Source: Saprospiraceae bacterium
Lineage (GTDB): Bacteria; Bacteroidota; Bacteroidia; Chitinophagales; Saprospiraceae
Reading direction: 5' to 3'
DNA length: 64,000 nt
NCBI GenBank assembly: GCA_016710625.1
Contig: JADJVK010000017.1
Span: 1 to 64,000 of the forward strand
Below the pieces are notes generated by a model that saw nothing but the letters and a program-made list of their open reading frames with translations, was not told the origin of the DNA and made no database searches. The translations under genes were made by a program, and so were the position numbers. Each line of letters starts with the position of its first letter. The first letter of the stretch is position 1. Positions 50,826-60,006 of this stretch are shown in pieces.

Positions 50826-52217
50826 ATGATCAAAAATTCACAGTTAATTGGGCTTTTTGCCGCCCTCACCAAAGAGGAACTTCGGGAGTTATCCAAATGG
50901 CTCGATTCTCCTTTCCACAACCAAAGAGCAGATGTGGTGCTACTTTTTCAGTATCTCAAGAAGCATTTGCACAATGAGCATAAATTACTGCCAAATATTA
51001 TTTGGGAAAATATTGCCCCAAATGTGGCTTATGACAATAAATTGCTTCGATATACTATGTCTTTTTTGCTCCAACAACTTTTGGACTTTTTAGCTTATCG
51101 ACAATGGGCTAGAGACCCTTTAGCACAAAATTTAGCATTGGTGAAGTCGCTTCGCCAACATAGAACCAACAAACATTTCTATAAATATTTTGAAAGTGCC
51201 AGTGAGCAATTGGAAAATCAAACCCTCCGAGATGCAGCTTATTACTACCATTCGTATCATTTGAATTACGAAAAATATGAATACGAAATAAGCCAAAATA
51301 GAAACACAGCACAAGAATTTACGAAGTTTTCAGGCCAGCTCACTTTGTATTTTGTCATCAGTTTATTGAAACAACGCTGTGCCGTATTTTCTCACAAAGC
51401 CATGTCGGCAGCAATTGACGAATCGGATATTCCCGATGAAATGTTAGAGACTTTGTCGGCAAAATATATGCAAACTTCACCAGTAGTATTCTTGTATTTT
51501 TCGATATATAATTTGCTAAAAAGTTTCGACGAAAAAGTTTATGCCGATGTGAAGTCCAATTTGCCTTTGCAATTGAAATTTTTTCCAGCAAATGAGCAAA
51601 GAGATTTGATTTTATTGACCATCAATTTTTGTATAAGATTGTGGAATAGTGGCAAACCACATTTTCTAAAAGAAGCTGTCGATTGGTACCAAATTGGGTT
51701 GGATTCAAAGGCTTTGTTCGAAAATGGGGTTTTGTCCAGATTTACCTTCAAAAATGTGATTGTAGCGGCGATAGTGATGCAAGATTTCATAAAAGCGGAG
51801 CATTTTGTGCAGATTTATAACCAGTTTTTAGAAGATAAATATCGAGAAAGTACGGTGAATTACTGCCTTGCCCTCATTTATTTTCGGCAATCTGAATACA
51901 CAAAAGCGATGAAACTATTACAAAAAGCTGATTTTGATGACATTTTGCACAATTTGGATGCCCGAAGAATGCTCCTCAGAATCTATTATGATTTGGATGA
52001 AATGGATGCTTTACTTTCTCATATTGATAGTTTCAAAATTTTCCTGAAACGCCAAAAAAATATCGGTTATCATGGCGTTAACTACTTGAATTTGATCAAT
52101 TACACCTCCAAAATCATCAAAACTAACGGAAACAAAAAAAGTTTAGAAAAAATTAAAACTGATATTATGAATGAGAAAAATGTAGCAGAAAAAGAGTGGC
52201 TACTCGAAATTTGTTAA
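50826..52217 (+). CDS. Conserved helical (TPR-like) protein of unknown function
   Basis: 463 residues from the ATG at 50826; a TTG-started extension of nine residues is possible. There is no signal peptide or membrane helix. The sequence is almost all alpha-helical, with repeats of paired helices such as FLEDKYRESTVNYCLALIYFRQSEYTKAMKLLQKADF and LHNLDARRMLLRIYYDLDEMDALLSHIDSFKIFLKRQKN, resembling tetratricopeptide repeats toward the C-terminus. The N-terminus LIGLFAALTKEELRELSKWLDSPFHNQRADVVLLFQYLKKH is distinctive. I believe similar proteins occur as hypothetical proteins in Saprospiria. A TAAATTTG -7-like box lies at 50771-50778. It is possibly a cytoplasmic scaffold; no function is claimed. 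Confidence 0.65.
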   Translation: MIKNSQLIGLFAALTKEELRELSKWLDSPFHNQRADVVLLFQYLKKHLHNEHKLLPNIIWENIAPNVAYDNKLLRYTMSFLLQQLLDFLAYRQWARDPLAQNLALVKSLRQHRTNKHFYKYFESASEQLENQTLRDAAYYYHSYHLNYEKYEYEISQNRNTAQEFTKFSGQLTLYFVISLLKQRCAVFSHKAMSAAIDESDIPDEMLETLSAKYMQTSPVVFLYFSIYNLLKSFDEKVYADVKSNLPLQLKFFPANEQRDLILLTINFCIRLWNSGKPHFLKEAVDWYQIGLDSKALFENGVLSRFTFKNVIVAAIVMQDFIKAEHFVQIYNQFLEDKYRESTVNYCLALIYFRQSEYTKAMKLLQKADFDDILHNLDARRMLLRIYYDLDEMDALLSHIDSFKIFLKRQKNIGYHGVNYLNLINYTSKIIKTNGNKKSLEKIKTDIMNEKNVAEKEWLLEIC

Positions 52218-52280
52218 AATTCAAAGTTGTTATTCATGAACAAAGTTCATAAAAGCTACAATTCTCATTTTTCTTCTAAA

Positions 52281-53111
52281 CTAATAAATCCCAAATAGGT
52301 GGTCAAAAGCATTAAAAAGTGTTGGATTGATTTTTTTGAATCTTTCACCAAAAACGAAATAATAGGTGGCTAATATTGCATCATGCTCTAAATAAGGAAG
52401 CCCAATGGTCGCTTCTATATCGCTTAATTTGAAACCACTAATTTCAATACCTTTTTCTATATCTGCTTCATATACAATAGGATAGTGCTTTAAAGGATAG
52501 GTTTGTTTATATACCTTGTAATATTCGTACAATACAGGATTGAATAAACGAACTGGCTCAATGGTGCTCCTCAAAATCAACTCTGCATCGAACAAAAGGC
52601 AGCCATCTTCTTCATAAATTTCACTGGCATGAAAGTGCTCTGAATATTGAGGGCTCGGAAACCTATGTTGATAAACAATTACTTTTTCGTATTTAGGGAA
52701 TAAGAATTTGTCCAAATTGAGGGTTAGTAAAGTGGCTTGAGCACTCACACAGAATTTTATATCTTCAGGAATTTCTTCCTCAAATCCTCCCATTCCAGAA
52801 AAATCATTCCCAATCATAAATAAATAAATCCTTTTTCTGTACAAAGCTTTTTTATAAGCAGGTAAAGCTTCATAAATTGTTGAGTTCGTATATAGCCTTT
52901 TGCGAAATTCCTCTGAAAGTTCAGGTGTGTTTCTTACATACATCCACCAATCAATTTGGGGACTAAGTATAAATGTCACGACGACCCCAATCACACAAGG
53001 AATAATATATATTGCATAATTTTCATCAATCTTCCAGGTACAATATAAGAAATAAGCACCCAAAAACAGGAAAAAGGATAGTGCAATTCTTGAGGGTAAT
53101 GACATATTCAT
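52281..53111 (-). CDS. MtfA-like (M90) protein lacking the zinc motif
   Basis: 276 residues, intact. Two N-terminal membrane helices (about 8-25, 32-50) are followed by a domain resembling the first half of MtfA/M90 zinc peptidases: LPAYKKALYRKRIYLFMIGNDFSGMGGFEEEIPEDIKFCVSAQATLLTLNLDKFLFPKYEKVIVYQHRF. In active members an HExxH helix follows after a short loop. Here the corresponding region reads CLLFDAELILRST and no HExxH occurs anywhere. The rest (FNPVLYEYYKVYKQ, ILATYYFVFGERFKKINPTLFNAF) fits the family's helical end. It could be a catalytically dead relative or a regulatory membrane protein. The assignment rests on visual pattern matching only. Confidence 0.5.
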   Translation of the reverse strand: MNMSLPSRIALSFFLFLGAYFLYCTWKIDENYAIYIIPCVIGVVVTFILSPQIDWWMYVRNTPELSEEFRKRLYTNSTIYEALPAYKKALYRKRIYLFMIGNDFSGMGGFEEEIPEDIKFCVSAQATLLTLNLDKFLFPKYEKVIVYQHRFPSPQYSEHFHASEIYEEDGCLLFDAELILRSTIEPVRLFNPVLYEYYKVYKQTYPLKHYPIVYEADIEKGIEISGFKLSDIEATIGLPYLEHDAILATYYFVFGERFKKINPTLFNAFDHLFGIY

Positions 53112-53403
53112 ATATAGAAGAATTGATCAAATTGAATAATCCGTTTATAAAAAACGAAAATTACGTCAGTTTTAATGTTATTAATGATAAAAATCACATT
53201 TTTTAACAATATTTTAAGATATTCAATATTTTTGAAGCAGAATATTATCGTATATTTGCCTGCCAAATCCAAAAATAATATCTTTAATTAAACAATTTTG
53301 GTTATTTTTGTATTGTAATATTACTTCTGAAACATATTTTTTTTTATTATTTCACAACTACCTTTTAATTTACTTTTTTTTTAAATTCATATTTAAATTA
53401 TCT

Positions 53404-53871
53404 ATGAAACGTAAATTTTTTATACAAATTTTTAGTGTTGCTTTATTATTCATTAGTTCATTATCCCTATTCGGGCAAAATAGTGTCCGACCATTAGCAA
53501 AAAAGCTTTACGAAATCAAACAGCATGCTAGATCAACTGGAAAATTTGATAAGTTATTCAATGAATCCACTCAGAATTCTAGATCAAAAGCTATCTCAGA
53601 AGTTGTTTCGAATGCTCAATTATTAACTTTGAATAGCGATAATTTAGCTGAATTAATCAAAGGTAATAATGAAGTTCTTGAGCTAACCATACCATTTAAT
53701 GGGAGACCAGTTACAGTTGAAATGTTTCAAAAATCTGTTTTTAGTGATGGGTTTACTTACCAAACTAGTTCTACATTTGATAAAAAATTTACAATTAGTG
53801 GCTCTAAATTTTATAGAGGAATAGTAAAAGGCAATGAAAATGCAATCGTTGCAATGAGCTTTTTTCAATAA
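53404..53871 (+). CDS. Secreted metalloprotease with FnIII repeats, N-terminal part
   Basis: The ATG at 53404 gives a signal peptide (MKRKFFIQIFSVALLFISSLSLFGQ) and a propeptide-like region (about 30-155) with EVLELTIPFNGRPVTVEMFQ and KFYRGIVKGNENAIVAMSFF, the usual prodomain of Bacteroidota reprolysin-type proteases. The frame stops because of one extra T in the run 53860-53865. With five T the protein continues as NNDVMGMISSNDGNYVLGKLE into 53876-57730, for a total of about 1,440 residues. Confidence 0.8.
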   Translation: MKRKFFIQIFSVALLFISSLSLFGQNSVRPLAKKLYEIKQHARSTGKFDKLFNESTQNSRSKAISEVVSNAQLLTLNSDNLAELIKGNNEVLELTIPFNGRPVTVEMFQKSVFSDGFTYQTSSTFDKKFTISGSKFYRGIVKGNENAIVAMSFFQ

Positions 53872-53875
53872 TGAT

Positions 53876-56800
53876 GTGATGGGAATGATATCAAGTAATG
53901 ATGGAAATTATGTATTAGGTAAATTGGAATATGAAGGAAATAAATCTGAATATATATTTTATAATGATAATGAGTTAATTGTAAAAAATGGTACTGAATG
54001 TCATTTTGATGATTTAATTGAAAATCAGAAAAAAATGAACGATGTAATTGAGAATTCTAATAATAGAGTAGATAATTGTGTTGATTTATACTTGGAATGT
54101 GATTTTGCATTATATAAGAATAAAGGAAATAGTGTAGCAAATACAGTAAACTGGATTGCTGGTGCTTTTAATAATGTAAGTACTTTATTTGATAATGAGC
54201 AAGTTTCTACTGCACTACAAGATGTTTTTGTTTGGACAACTCAAGATCCTTTTTCAACAACTAATTCTAGTACTGCATTATCACAATTTAGGTCACTTCG
54301 TACAACTTTTAATGGAGATTTAGCTCAATTATGTTCTTTAGCTGGAGGAAGTTTAGGAGGAATAGCATACTTAAGTGGACTTTGTAATTCGCTTAAATAT
54401 TCTTTTGCTGGTATTAATTCATCTTATAATACAGTTCCAACATATTCTTGGACAATAATGGTGATGACTCATGAAATTGGACATAATATGAGTTCAAACC
54501 ATACTCATTGGTGTGGTTGGCCTGGAGGTGCTATTGACAATTGTTATGCTACAGAGGGTGGTTGTTCACCTGGACCAGCTCCAACAAATGGTGGTACAAT
54601 TATGAGTTATTGCCATTTGACTTCATATGGAATTAACTTAGCTAATGGATTTGGTCCATTGCCAGGTAATAAAATTAGAAATTATGTTGCAGCATCATCT
54701 TGTTTAGGTTCTTGTACTGGTGGTGGTGGAAATGTGGATCCTTGCGACCCACCTACAAATATAAAAGCAACAAATATTACTACTGTTTCAGCTTTAATTT
54801 CATGGGATGCTCCATCTGGATCTAATGTTACAAGTTACACATTACAATATAAATTAAGTACATCTTCTACTTGGAATACTATTACAGGTATAACAAATAC
54901 GAGTTATACAATTGTAGGTTTGAGTCCTCTTCAAACTTATAATTATAGAATTTTGACAATTTGTCCAAACCAAATGTCTTCTTATTCTGCAACATTAAGT
55001 TTTACTACTTTAGGTAATTGTGGTGTACCATTGATTTCATCTGCAATTGCTTTAAATTCTACTTCTGAATATTTGCAATGGGAAGAAATTTATGGTATTA
55101 CTAATTATGTTTTACAATATAGAAAATATAATAGCTCTACTTGGACTGAAATTGGACCATTGACTCAACCAGAATATACTTTAACTAATTTAATTCCAAA
55201 TACTGATTATATTTATAGAATAAAGACTATATGTTCAAATGCAAACCCTGGGATATCTTCTAATTTTTACTTTACCACTCCTGATGGTTGTGCTCAAGCA
55301 GATAGTTTAACTATATCAGCAATAACTTCTAATTCAGCATTGGCAACTTGGACTCTAAATTCAAACTTATATAAATTTTTATTTCAATATAAACAATCAA
55401 CTTCCTCAAATTGGACTTCTGTCATAGTTTTAACATTAAATTATTCAATGACTAATCTTTTATCTAGTACTGAATACGATACTAGAGTTCAAAGAATTTG
55501 TGGTTTGGATTCTTCAATTTTTACTCCAATTGTTAAGTTTAAAACAAGCAATATTAATGGTTGCGGTACTCCAAATTCAGTCATTGTAAATAATATAACA
55601 GGAAATGAAGCTACAGTATCTTGGGCAGGGGTATCCAATGCAAATTCATACGAAGTTCATTATAAGAAAAATACTGAGACAAATTGGACAATTGTTACTT
55701 CTAACTCAACAAGTGTTTCTTTGACTAATTTATCTGGAAATACCTTGTATAATGTAAAAGTAAGAGCAGTTTGTGCCTCTGGAAATTCAGACTTTAGTTA
55801 TCAAGTTGATTTTACAACTTTAAATAACTTACCTTGCTCTATTCCAACCAATTTGACAGCAACAAATATTACTGCAAATTCTGCAATAGTGAATTGGGGC
55901 GTAGTTCCTGGGGCATTGTCTTACAAATTACAATATAGACCAGAAACTTCTTCTAATTGGACAACAGTTTCAAATATAACTACAAATTCACAACAGTTGA
56001 ACTCATTGGTTGGCGGTATGACATATTACTACAAAGTGAGATCTATCTGTTTGAATGATAGTTCTGATTATTCTAGCGAAGCAGTATTTACAACCAATGG
56101 TAGTGTTGTTTGCGGAACACCAAGCAATTTATCAGCAACCAATATTACAACCACTACTGCTCAATTGAATTGGACAGGTAATGCACCATCTTACAAAATT
56201 CAGTACAGAAAAACTGGTACTGTTATTTGGACTTACGTTACGACTAATACTTTGAATATAACAATAAATAATCTGACACCAGCAACTGAATACGATTACA
56301 GAGTTCAAGCAATTTGTGTTTTTGGTGCATCAAATTATAGTAATGTTTCGAAGTTTACTACTTTAAATGATGATAATGCACCATGTGATAAGCCAACGAA
56401 TCTTTCAGCATCTAATATTACAAATTCAAGTGCTAAAATAAATTGGAATGCAGTTACAGGAGCTAGTTCATATAAAATTAGTTATGTTGGAATAAATAAT
56501 GATACACAGTTAAAGTCTTCTACATCAACTACAAATAGTGTGAGTTTATCCAATTTAGTTGTAGCAACTAATTATAAATTATGGATAAATACACTTTGTG
56601 GAAGTAAATTAAGTGCAACTTCAGATACTTTATATTTCAGCACATTAAATCCATGTGGACCAGTTACAGGTTTGAAAAATGATATTATTTCTTCAACAAA
56701 AGCGAAATTGACTTGGGATTCTATTTCAGGTTCACCTGTAAAAGAATGGACAGTTAGATATAAATTAAAAGGAGATTCTGTTTGGACATCGGCTAGTCCA

Positions 56801-57730
56801 GTAAAAGTTAATTCTATTTTATTAACTGGTTTGAAAGCAGATAGCACATATAATTGGCAACTAAGATCAGATTGTAACGAAGGAAGCTCAATTTATAAAG
56901 ATACGGTTTCGTTCAAATTGAATCCTCCTTGTGATGAACCAAAAGATTTGAAAGCAGAAAATATTAATTCAACTAGTGCATTATTAACATGGACGGGTGG
57001 GTCATCCAATATTTTACTACTATATAAGAGAAGTACAGATTTAAATTGGACAAGTATTAATACAAGTGGAAATAGCTATCAATTAAGTGGTTTGTCACAA
57101 GGTGTTAGTTATAATGCAAGAGTTCAATCAATTTGTGTGATAGATTCAACAAATTTTGCTGGACCAATTACGTTTACCACCACTTCTGATTCAGATTGTT
57201 TGCCACCAACGACTGTTACAGTAAGCAAAATTGGTACTTCTACTGCATTTGTTAGTTGGACTAAAATGCCAAAATCTTCTTTCTATAATATTCAATATAG
57301 AAAAGTTGGAAATACAAATTGGTTAACAAATCTTGCATTTTCAAATAGCTATACTTTATCTGGTCTTTCTCAAAGTACAGAGTACGAAGTAAGGGTAAAT
57401 TCAGTTTGTGCTGGAAATAAAACTTCAGTATATTCAGGTATTGTGAACTTTACCACATTGGCAAGTACTTTTGTAAATACAAGTGCTTCATGGTCTATTT
57501 TACCAAATCCAACAACTGGAATTGCTATTGTTGAATTGTTGAATGCTCCTGATGTAAGTAATGCAATTATTGATGTAGTAGATTTAGATGGCAGATTAAT
57601 TAGTCATAATAAATTGCTAAATGATCAAAGATCTATAACATTAGATTTGTCAAGTTTGACTTCAGGAATGTATTTGATAAGAACTATTTACAATGAAAAA
57701 GTTGAGACTTATAAATTGATAAAAGAGTAA
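53876..57730 (+). CDS. Reprolysin-like metalloprotease with ten FnIII domains and T9SS domain
   Basis: 1,284 residues. Residues 1-70 complete the prodomain. The catalytic domain has HEIGHNMSSNH (199-209; zinc ligands His199, 203, 209, catalytic Glu200) and the Met-turn TIMSYCH, as in M12B/reprolysin-type enzymes. From about residue 290 there are ten fibronectin type III domains of about 90 residues. Each opens with a Cys-x-Pro-like start (CDPPTNIKATNIT, CSIPTNLTATNIT, CGTPSNLSATNIT and so on), a W-strand and a YKLQYR-like strand. The end is a type A T9SS sorting domain (ILPNPTTGIAIVEL, IDVVDLDGRLISHN, SGMYLIRTIYN). It probably degrades protein outside the cell or at the surface, with FnIII domains for binding or spacing. 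A strong terminator follows. Confidence 0.88.
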   Translation: MMGMISSNDGNYVLGKLEYEGNKSEYIFYNDNELIVKNGTECHFDDLIENQKKMNDVIENSNNRVDNCVDLYLECDFALYKNKGNSVANTVNWIAGAFNNVSTLFDNEQVSTALQDVFVWTTQDPFSTTNSSTALSQFRSLRTTFNGDLAQLCSLAGGSLGGIAYLSGLCNSLKYSFAGINSSYNTVPTYSWTIMVMTHEIGHNMSSNHTHWCGWPGGAIDNCYATEGGCSPGPAPTNGGTIMSYCHLTSYGINLANGFGPLPGNKIRNYVAASSCLGSCTGGGGNVDPCDPPTNIKATNITTVSALISWDAPSGSNVTSYTLQYKLSTSSTWNTITGITNTSYTIVGLSPLQTYNYRILTICPNQMSSYSATLSFTTLGNCGVPLISSAIALNSTSEYLQWEEIYGITNYVLQYRKYNSSTWTEIGPLTQPEYTLTNLIPNTDYIYRIKTICSNANPGISSNFYFTTPDGCAQADSLTISAITSNSALATWTLNSNLYKFLFQYKQSTSSNWTSVIVLTLNYSMTNLLSSTEYDTRVQRICGLDSSIFTPIVKFKTSNINGCGTPNSVIVNNITGNEATVSWAGVSNANSYEVHYKKNTETNWTIVTSNSTSVSLTNLSGNTLYNVKVRAVCASGNSDFSYQVDFTTLNNLPCSIPTNLTATNITANSAIVNWGVVPGALSYKLQYRPETSSNWTTVSNITTNSQQLNSLVGGMTYYYKVRSICLNDSSDYSSEAVFTTNGSVVCGTPSNLSATNITTTTAQLNWTGNAPSYKIQYRKTGTVIWTYVTTNTLNITINNLTPATEYDYRVQAICVFGASNYSNVSKFTTLNDDNAPCDKPTNLSASNITNSSAKINWNAVTGASSYKISYVGINNDTQLKSSTSTTNSVSLSNLVVATNYKLWINTLCGSKLSATSDTLYFSTLNPCGPVTGLKNDIISSTKAKLTWDSISGSPVKEWTVRYKLKGDSVWTSASPVKVNSILLTGLKADSTYNWQLRSDCNEGSSIYKDTVSFKLNPPCDEPKDLKAENINSTSALLTWTGGSSNILLLYKRSTDLNWTSINTSGNSYQLSGLSQGVSYNARVQSICVIDSTNFAGPITFTTTSDSDCLPPTTVTVSKIGTSTAFVSWTKMPKSSFYNIQYRKVGNTNWLTNLAFSNSYTLSGLSQSTEYEVRVNSVCAGNKTSVYSGIVNFTTLASTFVNTSASWSILPNPTTGIAIVELLNAPDVSNAIIDVVDLDGRLISHNKLLNDQRSITLDLSSLTSGMYLIRTIYNEKVETYKLIKE

Positions 57731-57745
57731 ATTTTATTCAATATT

Positions 57746-57785
57746 TAAAAAGCCGCTTTCATTAATTTGGAAGCGGCTTTTTTAG
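57746..57785 (+). terminator. Terminator of the FnIII protease gene
   Basis: The stem AAAAGCCGCTTTC (about 57748-57760) pairs with GGAAGCGGCTTTT (about 57769-57781) and is followed by a T run; it lies about 20 bases past the stop. Confidence 0.85.
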
Positions 57786-57924
57786 TTTTTTGTCCTTTTT
57801 TTTAAATTTTCATCCCCAAAATGAAATAATATTTATATTTAATCTAAATAAAGTTTGTTTTTCAAAACAAAATTCATACTAAATGGTTATTTTTGCAGTG
57901 CAATTTAGAAGCAATATAAATAAA

Positions 57925-59115
57925 ATGAGCAAAAAGTTAATCTATCTTGATAATAACTCCACTACGCCTTGCGACCCAAGAGTAGTAGAGACGATGATAC
58001 CTTATTTCTTCGAAAAATTTGGCAATGCAGCTAGTCGAAGCCACCAATATACGCACGAGAACAAGTTGCAGAATTGATCAAAGCCGACTCGAAAAGAAAT
58101 TATTTTCACTTCTGGGGCAACTGAGTCGAATAATTTGGCTTTGAAAGGGGTATTTGATATGTATGCTTCGAAAGGAAATCATATTATCACCGCTACAACA
58201 GAACATAAGGCTATTTTAGATACCTGCAAACATCTGGAGAAGTAGGGTGCTGAAGTTACTTATTTGAAAGTAAACAATGAAGGATTAGTTGACTTAGTGG
58301 AATTGGAAAATTCAATTAAACCATCGACTATTTTAGTCTCAATAATGTGGGCAAATAATGAAACTGGAGTAATTCAAGATATGGCTTCTATTGGTGCGAT
58401 TTGTGCTAAAAAAGGAGTGCTTTTCCATAGCGATGCAACTCAAGCAGTTGGAAAAATAAAAACACATCCTAGAGAATTAGGTGTTCATTTAATGTCATTT
58501 TCAGCACATAAAATGTATGGTCCTAAAGGGGTAGGTGCTTTATATGTAAGTAGAAAGAATCCTAGAGTGAAAGTTACTGCCCAAATGGATGGTGGCGGAC
58601 ACGAAAGAGGGATGCGATCTGGTACCTTAAATGTAGCAGGTATTGTTGGTTTCGGGAAAGCGGCTGAAATTGCCAGGCTAGAAATGGCGCAAGATGCTGC
58701 AAGAATTTCTGTATTACGAGATCAATTGCAAGCTGGCTTATGTGAAATGGAAGAAACTTATGTAAATGGCAATCAGGCAAGTAGAATGCCTCATGTCACC
58801 AACATTTCTTTCAAACATGTGGAAGGTGAAGGTCTTATGATGACTTTCAATCAAAATATTGCTGTATCATCAGGTTCTGCATGTACGTCTGCTTCATTGG
58901 AACCATCTTATGTTCTAGTGGCGTTAGGACTGGGAGATGATTTGGCACATTCCAGCATACGATTTAGCTTGGGAAGATTTACAACTGATAAAGAAGTGGA
59001 GGATACAATTGCTCTAGTTTCGAAAGGAGTGAATCACATGAGAGATTTAAGCCCAATTTGGGAAATGTATAAAGAAGGAATTGATTTGACTACTGTTGTT
59101 TGGTCAGAACATTAA
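57925..59115 (+). pseudogene. iscS: Cysteine desulfurase IscS/NifS-type, with deletion, frameshift and nonsense codon
   Basis: IscS removes sulfur from cysteine for Fe-S cluster assembly. Start ATG at 57925: KLIYLDNNSTTPCDPRVVETM and FGNAASRSHQY are normal. About ten residues usually found next are missing around 58048-58055. AREQVAELIKADSK then reads in another frame to an extra A near 58094, where EIIFTSGATESNNLALKG resumes. At 58243-58245 a TAG replaces what is normally a sense codon (EK-x-GAEVTYL). The rest (58264-59115) is intact, with PLP-Lys in SAHKMYGPKGVG and catalytic Cys in SSGSACTSASLEPSYV. iscU follows 46 bases later. This has more lesions than any other housekeeping gene here. 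Confidence 0.85.
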
Positions 59116-59161
59116 TCCTTAATCATTGATAATCTTTTAATCATAGAAAAATAGTTGTAGT

Positions 59162-59566
59162 ATGGCATATTCAGAAAAAGTCTTAGATCATTTTCAACAT
59201 CCAAAAAATGTAGGAACTCTAGACAAATCTAAAAAGAATGTTGGCACAGGGTTAGTGGGTGCACCAGAATGTGGCGACGTAATGCGTTTGCAAATTGAAG
59301 TAGATGAGGCATCTAATACCATAGTGGACGCCAAGTTCAAAACCTTTGGTTGTGGCTCAGCGATCGCTTCTTCTTCTTTGGCTACTGAATGGTTGAAAGG
59401 AAAAAACTTAGACCAAGCCTTAGCTATTGATAATATGGATATTGTCGAAGAATTAGCATTGCCTCCAGTGAAAATTCACTGCTCTGTTTTGGCAGAAGAT
59501 GCGATCAAAGCTGCAATAAAGGATTATCAAACCAAGAATGGCTTATTAGCAGAAGCTACTGCTTAA
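59162..59566 (+). CDS. iscU: Fe-S cluster scaffold IscU
   Basis: 134 residues, intact, normal length. The three cluster-ligand cysteines are in place: Cys37 (GAPECGDVM, with Asp39), Cys64 (TFGCGSAIASSS) and Cys107 in the LPPVKIHCSVLAEDAI block. The LPPVK motif is the binding site for the HscA chaperone in ISC systems. This identifies IscU rather than SufU or NifU. It receives sulfur from the desulfurase encoded upstream and hands clusters on, with IscA (next gene) as carrier. Downstream spacing to iscA is 17 bases. Confidence 0.95.
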   Translation: MAYSEKVLDHFQHPKNVGTLDKSKKNVGTGLVGAPECGDVMRLQIEVDEASNTIVDAKFKTFGCGSAIASSSLATEWLKGKNLDQALAIDNMDIVEELALPPVKIHCSVLAEDAIKAAIKDYQTKNGLLAEATA

Positions 59567-59583
59567 ACTTTAATGCCAAAGGA

Positions 59584-59912
59584 ATGATAAAAGTTGCTGA
59601 ATCGGCTAAAGAAAAAATCACTGAAATTCGCACTTCGGGGAAAACTTCACTGAAGACTATTTTGTGCGCGTAAGCGTCGTTAGCGGTGGTTGTTCGGGTC
59701 TTTCGTATAAGATGGACTTTGATAATGAATCTAGGCCAAATGATCAGGTCTTTGTGGACAATGACGTAAAGGTGGTCACTGATTTGAAGAGTTTTCTTTA
59801 CTTGTTCAATACCATTTTGGAATTCTCCGGAGGACTTGATGGAAAGGGCTTTGTTTTCAACAATCCCAATGCTAGCAGAACCTGTGGCTGCGGGGAGAGT
59901 TTTGCAGTTTAG
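59584..59912 (+). CDS. iscA: IscA-type Fe-S carrier, frameshifted
   Basis: ATG at 59584: MIKVAESAKEKITEIRTSGK, then one A is missing from the run at 59641-59644. The restored frame is NFTEDYFVRVSVVSGGCSGLSYKMDF, with FVFNNPNASRTCGCGESFAV at the end. The A-type carrier cysteines are in GGCSG and CGCG. Repaired length is about 110 residues, normal for IscA/ErpA/SufA. The downstream part reads cleanly from 59664. Its stop (59910-59912) overlaps the corrected end of the convergent ABC exporter gene by a few bases. Confidence 0.88.
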
Positions 59913-60006
59913 TTTCTATGATGAGGGGGTTTGCTATCTACATCATCAACTACTTTTCGCTCTCCAATTTGTTGTCTCCACATTGCGTAATATAGCCCCT
60001 TTCTCG

